The notes below the pieces were generated by a model. It searched no databases and was not told where the DNA came from. It worked only from the letters and a program-made list of their open reading frames with translations. The translations under genes and the position numbers were made by a program. A stretch of 5,151 nt of DNA, from positions 1 through 5,151 of the forward strand of contig JADZBY010000663.1 in assembly GCA_020851855.1 (NCBI GenBank), given 5' to 3'. This document shows positions 1 through 5,062 of the stretch, in pieces (within the stretch, counting starts at the first letter, position 1; every line of letters begins with the position of its first letter). This DNA is from Anaerolineae bacterium. GTDB taxonomy: Bacteria > Chloroflexota > Anaerolineae > Aggregatilineales > UBA2796.

Positions 1-142
1 GCTGTTGTACGCCAACTTCGCCTTAATCGGGCTGGTGGTGCTGCTCGATCCACGCGAGAACGTCGCGCCGATGAAGGCGAAGTCGGGCACGCAGGGGCGC
101 GCGCCTGTCGAGGCGGCGTCGCCATCGGGCGGGGATGATTAG
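1..142 (+). CDS. C-terminal end of a membrane protein (partial)
   Basis: The open frame enters at base 2 and ends at the TAG at 140-142, giving 46 visible residues. They begin with a strongly hydrophobic run (LLYANFALIGLVVLL), which reads as the last part of a transmembrane helix. A charged segment (DPRENVAPMKAK) and a Gly/Ala/Pro/Ser-rich acidic tail ending in GGDD follow. This is the usual look of the last helix and soluble tail of a polytopic or tail-anchored membrane protein. Nothing visible identifies the family, so no function is assigned. A terminator-like hairpin 260 nt downstream (402-437) could end its transcript, but the repeat element lies between. The other two forward frames give Arg/Gly-rich low-complexity peptides. 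Confidence 0.6.
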   Translation, partial: LLYANFALIGLVVLLDPRENVAPMKAKSGTQGRAPVEAASPSGGDD

Positions 143-166
143 GAATCGCCCCCAGCATCGCAATCG

Positions 167-290
167 GTAGGGGCGCGTCGCGACGCGCCCGTGTTACCGG
201 GCGGATCAGGTGGCCGGGCGCATCGGGTGCGAGGGCGCGTTGGATGTGCGGGCGCATTGGGTGTGCGGGCGGCTCGCGAGCCGCCCCTAC
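167..290. repeat. Small repeat element: two palindromes flanking tandem 17-mers
   Basis: This 124-bp intergenic unit begins with GTAGGGGC (167-174) and ends with its exact inverted complement GCCCCTAC (283-290). Just inside the left end is a perfect 20-bp palindrome (171-190, centred on GTCGCGAC). Just inside the right end is another perfect 20-bp palindrome of different sequence (267-286, centred on CTCGCGAG). Between them are four tandem 17-bp units. The inverted ends, small size and absence of coding potential resemble a MITE- or REP/BIME-like dispersed repeat. That it is mobile or multicopy is inference, because only one full copy lies in this window. Confidence 0.7.
199..266 (+). repeat. 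Four tandem 17-bp degenerate repeats
   Basis: The units are 199-215, 216-232, 233-249 and 250-266, each beginning GGGCG. Units 2 to 4 follow the pattern GGGCGCATTGGGTGTGC with two to five differences. Unit 1 (GGGCGGATCAGGTGGCC) is the most diverged. The array ends where the right palindrome starts with the same GGGCGG. A 17-bp period is not a multiple of three, which argues against a coding repeat. Confidence 0.7.
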
Positions 291-302
291 AGCGCCACAA
301 CG

Positions 303-320
303 GGTAGGGGCGCGTCGCGA
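303..320 (+). repeat. Truncated second copy of the repeat-element left end
   Basis: These 18 bp are identical to 166-183 (GGTAGGGGCGCGTCGCGA): the left terminus and just over half of the first palindrome. The match stops three bases past the palindrome centre and the second arm is missing. The following ACCTGATCCG (321-330) is the exact inverted complement of CGGATCAGGT at 202-211 inside the element. This is consistent with a rearranged or decayed second copy. Confidence 0.6.
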
Positions 321-401
321 ACCTGATCCGTCGATCTGGCTGGTCGGGTGGGTTGTCCGGATTCCCCCCCAATCTGTCGCCCCACAAAGTGAGGGAAATG
401 G

Positions 402-437
402 AGCGGCTCGCCCGGTAAACGCCGGGCGGGCCGCTTT
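402..437 (+). terminator. Terminator-like hairpin before the LysM gene
   Basis: The left arm 402-415 (AGCGGCTCGCCCGG) pairs with 422-435 over 14 positions, 13 Watson-Crick and one G-T wobble, closing a six-base loop TAAACG. The stem is very GC-rich, but the T tract is only three bases (435-437), so it is weaker than the terminator at 2882-2913. It could end a transcript from the partial gene upstream. It lies directly before the promoter of the next gene. Confidence 0.55.
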
Positions 438-443
438 GACTCG

Positions 444-452
444 TGATACAAT
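444..452 (+). promoter_or_regulatory. Extended -10 promoter for the LysM/lamin-tail gene
   Basis: TGATACAAT matches the bacterial extended -10 element (TG, one base, TACAAT at 447-452). No good -35 box sits 16-18 bp upstream, where the hairpin stem lies. Extended -10 promoters can work without one. Transcription would start near 459, leaving a leader of about 38 nt before the ATG at 497. The motif also rules against a GTG start at 443. Confidence 0.55.
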
Positions 453-490
453 GCAAAAACGATGTGACTGCGCCGTCCCAAACCCGATCT

Positions 491-496
491 GGAGAG
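491..496 (+). promoter_or_regulatory. Ribosome-binding site deciding the start at 497
   Basis: GGAGAG sits directly against the ATG at 497. GGAG is a good Shine-Dalgarno core, but its spacing of two bases is shorter than usual. It still favours 497 over the in-frame GTG at 443. Confidence 0.5.
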
Positions 497-1465
497 ATGC
501 GCTTGGCCCGCCGTTCCCTGCTTGGATTCCTGTTCCTGAACATCGTCGTCACCATCCTCGTGACTTCGGCGGTAATCCTGATCAGCGACGCGCGCCGACC
601 CAACGAGCCGACTCCGGCGCGGGGCCTGTTGCAGGTCGTCGTGACGGCCACAACCGACCCGGACGCAACGCTGCCCGTCGTATACGTCGTGGTCACCGCC
701 ACGCCGCCCGGCACGCGCGCCGCCGCCAGCATCCTGCCCACACCAACCGGCGGCGCAGGCACGGTCGCGAGCGCAGGATTGGATACCACGCTGCTGCCGC
801 AAGGCGTGGGCACGATTGAAGCGCCGACCTTCACGCCGACCGATCCGAGCGGCTGCCCGACGCATTCGCTGGTCGAGGGCGAATTTCTTGGCGCGATTGC
901 GACGCGCTACGGCGTCACGGTCGATCAGATCCGCGAGGCGAATGAGCTAACGCCGGACGATGATACGCGCCTGCAAATTGGCGACGTGCTGATCATCCCG
1001 GTCGAAGGCTGCGGGCTGGCGACGCGCACGCCGACGCCGACGCCCAGCCCGACGGTGCGCATCACCGATACGCCGCTGCCCACGTCCACGCCGCTCGCCG
1101 CGCTGGCGTCCGGCGCACAGCTTGAGATTGTGGATGTGGTCAGCGCGGGCGACATCACCGAAGAGCAGATCGTGATCCGGAACAACAGCGACGCCGTGGT
1201 CGAGATCGGCGGCTGGACGCTCTCGGACGCGAACGGGAACACGTATACCTTCCCGGATTACCAGATGTTCGGCGGGCGTTCGGTATTGCTCTATACGCGC
1301 GAGGGCGAGAACACGCCGCGCGCGCTGTACTGGGGGCTGGAACGGGCGATCTGGGGCGATGCGCGCCAGACCATCACGCTGCGGGATCGTGACGGCGAGA
1401 TGGTGCTCTCGATCCCGATCTCGGCGGTGGGCGCAAACGTCCCGACGCCGACGCCAGCCCGCTAA
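497..1465 (+). CDS. Membrane-anchored LysM and lamin-tail domain protein
   Basis: The product has 322 residues. A short basic N-terminus (RLARR) and a hydrophobic helix (about 8-30) without a clear cleavage site suggest a signal anchor holding the rest outside the cytoplasm. A Pro/Thr-rich stretch with two VVVTAT motifs (48-52, 65-69) leads to a LysM domain (about 122-168: HSLVEGEFLGAIATRYGV, then IREANEL and LQIGDVLIIP). LysM domains bind N-acetylglucosamine-containing glycans such as peptidoglycan. Cys120 and Cys172 flank it closely and could form a disulfide. A TPTPTPSPT linker leads to a beta-rich domain (about 205-307: LEIVDVVSAGD, IVIRNNSDAVVEIGGWTLSD) typical of the lamin-tail (LTD) fold. 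The C-terminus is again PTPTP. The start follows the -10 element at 444-452 and the GGAG. A role in cell-surface or wall attachment is inferred; the exact ligand is unknown. Confidence 0.85.
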   Translation: MRLARRSLLGFLFLNIVVTILVTSAVILISDARRPNEPTPARGLLQVVVTATTDPDATLPVVYVVVTATPPGTRAAASILPTPTGGAGTVASAGLDTTLLPQGVGTIEAPTFTPTDPSGCPTHSLVEGEFLGAIATRYGVTVDQIREANELTPDDDTRLQIGDVLIIPVEGCGLATRTPTPTPSPTVRITDTPLPTSTPLAALASGAQLEIVDVVSAGDITEEQIVIRNNSDAVVEIGGWTLSDANGNTYTFPDYQMFGGRSVLLYTREGENTPRALYWGLERAIWGDARQTITLRDRDGEMVLSIPISAVGANVPTPTPAR

Positions 1466-1485
1466 GAGGCTGTTATGAACGCTGA

Positions 1486-1610
1486 GCCTCATCCCCTAAC
1501 CCCCTCTCCACGCCGAGTACCGCGTAGAGAGGGGGAACGGCGTGGGTTCGCTCGCTCCCCTCTCTACGGCTGCCGGGGTCCCCTCTGGGGTGGTAGTCGT
1601 GGAGAGGAGC
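1486..1610. repeat. Nested inverted-repeat intergenic element
   Basis: The element opens with GCCTCATCCCCTAACCCCC, a string I recall as a common dispersed intergenic repeat in Chloroflexi. Two perfect inverted repeats are nested: 1503-1512 (CCTCTCCACG) with 1598-1607, and inside them 1523-1534 (CGTAGAGAGGGG) with 1557-1568. The same arms can instead fold as two neighbouring hairpins: 1500-1513 with 1522-1535, and 1554-1568 with 1598-1610, the latter enclosing a small CCCC/GGGG hairpin at 1580-1590. There is no T tract, so it is not a classical terminator, although it may stabilise or end the upstream mRNA. The frame open through it gives only the low-complexity peptide such repeats usually produce. 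Confidence 0.7.
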
Positions 1611-1674
1611 CGGGCGTTGACATTGTCTATCTGGGCAGTGTCCGCCGGTCGACGTTCATAACACCCGCTAAATG

Positions 1675-1688
1675 ACGAATCGATTCGT
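1675..1688. promoter_or_regulatory. 14-bp palindrome, possible operator
   Basis: ACGAATCGATTCGT is a perfect 14-bp palindrome ending 22 bp before the ATG at 1711. Outside it, ACACCC (1661-1666) and GGGTGT (1689-1694) are also inverted complements, with eight unpaired bases on the left side only. It could be a dimeric regulator site, or an RNA hairpin in the leader just before the ribosome-binding site. No convincing promoter was recognised here, so the role is inferred. Confidence 0.35.
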
Positions 1689-1710
1689 GGGTGTGTGGAG
1701 TACGTAAGGC

Positions 1711-2829
1711 ATGTTCAAGAGAATAGCCGCGTGGGCCTGTGTCCTGATCGCCGTGTTGGGCATGATGGCGCTGCCCGTGGGGCGTGTGCAAGACGCCGCC
1801 GCGCAGGGTGGGCCGCTCAGCGCGATGCTGGCCCGTGTGCCGGATGACGAGGCCGCCCACACCGTCCTTTGGTACGGCTCGCTCAGCGATTTGGAGCGCG
1901 TGCTCGGCGTGCAGATCGACAGCCTGGACGCCATCGATCAGCTTCCGCCCGATGTGCGCGTGAATCTGCTGTGGGAGTTCGGGTCGCAGGTGTACTATTC
2001 ACCCTTCAGCGGGCTGGACAACCCGTCGGCCTGGGCATCCACCTTTGGCCTGAACAGCTTCAACGTGGACCGTGAGCTGACCGTGGGCGCGGATTTGCCC
2101 GATCAGTACGGCATCCTCGAAGGGCAGTTCGATGCCGGGGCGCTGGCGGGTGTGCTGGCGACTCTCGGCTACCAGCCGACCCAGGTTGGTGGGCAGACCG
2201 TGTACGCGCTGGGCGCAGACAACGCCTCGGATGCGGGCAATGCGGCGCAATACGTGGCCGGGCCGCGCTACAACCGGCTGCTGGTGACGCCCGATACGAT
2301 CATCGCCGCGCCCTCGACGGCTCGCATTCAGCCCGCGCTGGAGCCGGGGCCGCGCATCGCGGACGATCCGGCCTATGCGGCGCTGGCGCTGGCGCTGGAG
2401 AACGCCGACACCGGGCCTGACTCGCTGCTGCTGAGCGCGGCGCTCTTCGGCGGGGAAACGCTGGCAGATAACGCGCGCGCCGCTGCCGATGAGGCCATGC
2501 TGAGCGCGCCGCTGCCCGCTTATACGGCGGCGGGATTCGGCTACCGGCGCGGCGAGACGGACCGCAGCATGGTCCTAGCGCTGGCGTACGCCGATCAGGC
2601 GGCGGCGGAACAGGCGGTGTCTTCGTTGGCGGCGCGCCTGCCGAACTATACGAGCGCGGTCGATCCCGGACGCCGCCTGTTTGACGGCTGGGAAGCGCAA
2701 GGCAACGTTGTGGCGGGGCCGGGTGGTGTGTTCGTGGCGACGATCATCGCGCGGTTGCCCGATCAAACCGACGTGAGCTGGATCGGGCTGGTCCGCGACC
2801 GCGACCTGGGCTTCCTGGCGGTGAATTAG
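1711..2829 (+). CDS. Secreted protein of unknown function
   Basis: The product has 372 residues. It starts with a clear signal peptide: basic FKR, a hydrophobic core (about 6-21), and an Ala-rich site with likely cleavage after Ala31 (DAAA/QGG). Cys10 lies inside the hydrophobic core without a lipobox, so it is not a lipoprotein, and the mature part has no cysteine. The mature chain is Ala/Leu-rich with alternating helix and strand segments. One stretch (about 136-165: LEGQFDAGALAGVLATLGYQP, then GGQTVYALG) resembles a pattern I recall from uncharacterised exported proteins. Another (about 289-310) has a similar helical character. No catalytic motif or named domain is recognised and no function is claimed. 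The ATG has GGAG at 1697-1700, ten bases upstream. The strong terminator at 2882-2913 suggests a single-gene transcript. Confidence 0.75.
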   Translation: MFKRIAAWACVLIAVLGMMALPVGRVQDAAAQGGPLSAMLARVPDDEAAHTVLWYGSLSDLERVLGVQIDSLDAIDQLPPDVRVNLLWEFGSQVYYSPFSGLDNPSAWASTFGLNSFNVDRELTVGADLPDQYGILEGQFDAGALAGVLATLGYQPTQVGGQTVYALGADNASDAGNAAQYVAGPRYNRLLVTPDTIIAAPSTARIQPALEPGPRIADDPAYAALALALENADTGPDSLLLSAALFGGETLADNARAAADEAMLSAPLPAYTAAGFGYRRGETDRSMVLALAYADQAAAEQAVSSLAARLPNYTSAVDPGRRLFDGWEAQGNVVAGPGGVFVATIIARLPDQTDVSWIGLVRDRDLGFLAVN

Positions 2830-2881
2830 CCCTGAACAGCCCCGCCTCTTCTTTCCCGCGATAGGCGAGAAGGTTCATCTG

Positions 2882-2913
2882 AAACGGGCACGGAACGCCG
2901 CGCCCGTTTTTTT
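2882..2913 (+). terminator. Strong intrinsic terminator
   Basis: AAACGGGC (2882-2889) pairs perfectly with GCCCGTTT (2902-2909) around a 12-base loop. The right arm runs into seven consecutive T (2907-2913). It begins 52 nt after the stop of the secreted-protein gene, a textbook Rho-independent terminator on the + strand. The A-run on the left side is only three bases, so it is less suited to the other strand. Confidence 0.85.
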
Positions 2914-2988
2914 CGCCTGGTTTTTGGCCTGTGCGCCGCCGCGACGCTGATTGACTCGTGAATTTGGGCACAGCAGTTCGGTTCGGGA

Positions 2989-2997
2989 TGCTATAAT
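2989..2997 (+). promoter_or_regulatory. Extended -10 promoter of the four-gene series
   Basis: TGCTATAAT has a consensus TATAAT (2992-2997) with the extended TG one base upstream. The expected -35 position has no clear match; a TTGACT at 2951-2956 is too far away (35-bp spacer). Transcription would start near 3004, about 38 nt before the ATG at 3042. The -10 to ATG distance is the same as for the promoter at 444-452. Confidence 0.7.
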
Positions 2998-3041
2998 CTA
3001 GAACGGTTCCGACACGGCACTCAAAAAAAGCTACGACAAGC

Positions 3042-3464
3042 ATGGTGAACTTGCTGGACACACTGGCCACCGTGGCGCTGACCGCGTATACCCTGTTCTG
3101 CTTCATCCTGGGCGGATGGGCGGCTTACCTGGGCGTGACCGGGCGCGGGCTGAGCGGGCAGTTCTGGGGCGCGATGTGGACGTGCACGCTGCTCGCGGTG
3201 GCCGAGTTGGCGCTTTTCCTGCTGCGCTGGGCATCGGGCAATCCCTTTGACCGCCCGATCATCAATATCCTGTACAGCGCCTACTTCATCATTGCGCTGC
3301 CGGGCACGTTCGCCATCCTGCGTGGGCGCGATGACCGGGTCGCCGCGTTGATCTTCGCCGGGGTGGCGATATTTTCGGCGCTGGCCGCCATCTCGTACAT
3401 GGATGCGGCGGGCGTCCGGCCACCGCTCTTCGAACCGGGCGCGACGGCCACCGCCGCCCCGTGA
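3042..3464 (+). CDS. Small four-helix integral membrane protein, function unknown
   Basis: The product has 140 residues with four hydrophobic segments at about 10-31, 42-62, 73-93 and 99-119, joined by short loops. The loop between helices 3 and 4 carries the charged stretch RGRDD. The C-terminal tail after residue 120 is Ala/Pro/Thr-rich and probably disordered. Acidic Glu55 and Arg62 lie in or near helix 2. No transporter or enzyme signature is recognised. The ATG at 3042 follows the promoter at 2989-2997 by 45 nt. No good Shine-Dalgarno is present (only an A-rich tract ending AAAAAAAG at 3024-3031), so translation initiation may be weak. It is first in a same-strand series, 61 nt before the receiver gene, so it may be a membrane partner of that protein; this is speculation from position. 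Confidence 0.75.
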   Translation: MVNLLDTLATVALTAYTLFCFILGGWAAYLGVTGRGLSGQFWGAMWTCTLLAVAELALFLLRWASGNPFDRPIINILYSAYFIIALPGTFAILRGRDDRVAALIFAGVAIFSALAAISYMDAAGVRPPLFEPGATATAAP

Positions 3465-3525
3465 GCGGCGCTGGCGAAATGCGGGCACGAACAGGGCCAA
3501 CCTCAATGGGGCAGGACGGTGCGGC

Positions 3526-4041
3526 ATGAAACGTGTACTGGTCGTGGACGACGAGCACGATACGCTGGAATTGCTGCGCCTGATGCTGGAATTGAACGGC
3601 TATCAGGCCTTCACCGTCCTGAACTCCATCGAGGCCATTCGCGTGGCGCAGGACAACCGCCCGGATTGTGCGCTGCTGGACATCATGATGCCGGACCTGG
3701 ACGGCTTCACGTTGTGCAAGATGATGCGACTGCACCCGGCGACCATGCGGCTGCCGATCATCTTCGTGACGGCCTATTCCGCGCTGGACCTGGAAGACCG
3801 GCGGCGTGAGGCGGGCGCGGACATGGTGCTGATGAAGCCGGTGGGCATGGATGCGCTGATCGAGGGAATTGAAACGGCCATCGGGGCGCGCCCGGTCGCC
3901 GTGCCCGGCGCGCCGTCCGTGCCGCCGGTGAAGCCGTTTTTGTCACGCTACAAGCTGTTACAGAAAGGACCATCCCAACTTGAGCACTCGAACGGTGATC
4001 GTGTTGCAGGGCGACCAAACGGGTCAGGAACTCCTCGCTGA
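3526..4041 (+). CDS. CheY-like single-domain response regulator
   Basis: The product has 171 residues: one receiver domain (about 1-121) and a Pro-rich tail without an output domain. The phosphorylation site is complete: acidic pair Asp8-Asp9 (VLVVDDE), phosphoacceptor Asp52 (ALLDIMMPDLDG), Thr82 (IIFVTAYS), aromatic Tyr84 and conserved Lys104 (VLMKP). It would take phosphate from a histidine kinase, none of which is encoded here, and act by protein contact. The ATG at 3526 has AGGA nine bases upstream (3513-3516) and begins at the usual receiver N-terminus (MKRVLVVDD). The in-frame extension upstream is Arg/Pro-rich and overlaps the previous gene, so it was rejected. The last 20 or so residues are read through the start of the dehydrogenase gene in another frame and look unlike conserved sequence. 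Confidence 0.9.
   Translation: MKRVLVVDDEHDTLELLRLMLELNGYQAFTVLNSIEAIRVAQDNRPDCALLDIMMPDLDGFTLCKMMRLHPATMRLPIIFVTAYSALDLEDRRREAGADMVLMKPVGMDALIEGIETAIGARPVAVPGAPSVPPVKPFLSRYKLLQKGPSQLEHSNGDRVAGRPNGSGTPR
3962..3969 (+). promoter_or_regulatory. Ribosome-binding site for the TTG start at 3980
   Basis: AGAAAGGA contains the Shine-Dalgarno core AAAGGA, ten bases before the TTG at 3980. It lies inside the receiver gene and supports a TTG start. No in-frame ATG lies nearby; starting later would remove the conserved first strand and the GDQTGQE motif. Confidence 0.65.
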
Positions 4042-5056
4042 GGCGCTGCGCGTCCTCGATCCATCGGTCACACGCTATCCGTTGAACTTCATCCCCTTCG
4101 ACCTGTCGCTCGCCAACCGCCGCCAAACGCAGAACCGGGTTGTTTTTGAGGCCGCCGACGCGCTCAACCAGTACGGGCTGGGCATCAAGGCGGCGACGAT
4201 TACGCCGGAGACGAAAGGCGACGTGGGCAGCCCGAACGCCATCCTGCGCGAGCGCATCCGGGGCGAGGTCATCCAGCGCACCGGGCGGCGCATCCCGTCG
4301 GTGAGGCCGCTGGGTGGCGTGTATGCGCCGATAACCGTGGTGCGCATGGCCGTGGACGACGCCTACAACGCGAAAGAGTGGCGCGAGGGCGACGGCCTGG
4401 AAGAACGCGCCTTCCGCACCGAGAAAATTTCGCGCCGGACGTGCCGCGCCGTGGCTGAATACGCCTTCCAGGCGGCGAGCAAGGCGGGCGCGAAGGTTTT
4501 TGGTGGGCCGAAGTACACGGTCAGCCCGGTGTACGAAGGGCTGTTCAAGGAAGAAATGGACGCCGCCGCTGCACGTCATCCGCAGGTGCGCTACGAGCCG
4601 CAGCTCATCGACGCCACGTTCGCCTTGCTGCTCGAAACGTCCGGCGAGCCGCTGGTCATCCCGACGCTGAACCGGGACGGCGACCTGCTGTCGGACCTAG
4701 TGCTCAAGCTGTTTGGCTCGATTGCGGGCGCGGAGTCGCAAATCCTGAGCTTTGACGATGAGCTGAACGTGCGGGTGGCCGTCACCGAAGCGCCGCACGG
4801 GACCGCGCCGAGCCTTGAGGGCAAGAACGTGGCGAACCCGATGGCCATGATCCTGGCCGGGGCGGCGCTGTTGGCGCACATCAACGAGCCAGCCGCCGGG
4901 CGCGCCAGCCGGGCCATTTACGAGGCGACACTGGAGACGGTGTACCAGGGCGTCAAGACGTCCGATCTGGCGGGGAACGCGAGCACGACGGAGTTCACCG
5001 ACGCGGTGATACGGGCGGTCAGCGCCAAGCTGGAAGTGTGGGACACGCTGCGGTGA
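3980..5056 (+). CDS. Isocitrate/isopropylmalate dehydrogenase-family protein
   Basis: The product has 358 residues from a TTG start, a normal length for this beta-decarboxylating dehydrogenase family, whose members oxidise a 2-hydroxyacid with NAD or NADP and a divalent metal in the cytoplasm. Aligned by eye with E. coli isocitrate dehydrogenase, the substrate residues are kept: Ser84, Asn86 and Arg90 (GSPNAILR), Arg100, Arg122, Tyr129 (DAYNAKEW) and catalytic Lys178. The metal ligands Asp211, Asp235 and Asp239 (NRDGDLLSD) are at the same spacings. The cofactor loop is present (HGTAP 273-277, NVANP 283-287), as is DLAGNASTTEFTDAV near the end. Oddities: the N-terminal GDGxGPE-type motif is GDQTGQE (11-17), and Ser278-Leu279 replace both the Lys-Tyr of NADP enzymes and the Asp of NAD enzymes. 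Isocitrate is the most likely substrate; homoisocitrate or another malate derivative is possible. The gene overlaps the receiver gene by 62 nt, implying coupled translation. Confidence 0.85.
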   Translation: MSTRTVIVLQGDQTGQELLAEALRVLDPSVTRYPLNFIPFDLSLANRRQTQNRVVFEAADALNQYGLGIKAATITPETKGDVGSPNAILRERIRGEVIQRTGRRIPSVRPLGGVYAPITVVRMAVDDAYNAKEWREGDGLEERAFRTEKISRRTCRAVAEYAFQAASKAGAKVFGGPKYTVSPVYEGLFKEEMDAAAARHPQVRYEPQLIDATFALLLETSGEPLVIPTLNRDGDLLSDLVLKLFGSIAGAESQILSFDDELNVRVAVTEAPHGTAPSLEGKNVANPMAMILAGAALLAHINEPAAGRASRAIYEATLETVYQGVKTSDLAGNASTTEFTDAVIRAVSAKLEVWDTLR

Positions 5057-5062
5057 CAATGC

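Noticed and set aside
171..266. CRISPR array made of the palindromes and tandem units
   Set aside because: The 17-bp units are directly contiguous with no unique spacers, and there are no cas genes.
443..496. In-frame GTG start at 443 for the LysM protein
   Set aside because: It lies within or before the extended -10 element (444-452), so it would not be in the transcript. It also puts 18 polar residues ahead of an otherwise normal signal anchor.
139..865. Long open frames on the minus strand and a plus-strand frame at 244-819
   Set aside because: They run through the repeat element and antisense or out of frame to the LysM gene. Their products are Arg/Pro/Gly-rich with no domain, as expected from GC-rich shadow frames.
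1617..1622. TTGACA as a -35 box for the secreted-protein gene
   Set aside because: It matches the -35 consensus, but no -10-like hexamer lies 15-19 bp downstream.
1475..1675. 66-codon open frame after the LysM gene
   Set aside because: It translates the nested inverted-repeat element into a low-complexity Pro/Arg/Gly peptide (PHPLTPSP type) typical of spurious frames in such repeats.
2999..3012. GAACGGTTC as an operator at the transcription start
   Set aside because: It is only a 4-bp inverted repeat around one base, too short to distinguish from chance in this sequence.
3403..3525. Upstream extension of the receiver gene
   Set aside because: The extra 41 residues are Arg/Pro-rich, overlap the membrane-protein gene out of frame and are unlike any receiver N-terminus. 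The ATG at 3526 has its own AGGA.
3758..4579. 273-codon minus-strand frame opposite the dehydrogenase
   Set aside because: It is antisense to two genes with strong conserved motifs, and its product is Arg/Ala/His-rich with no domain.
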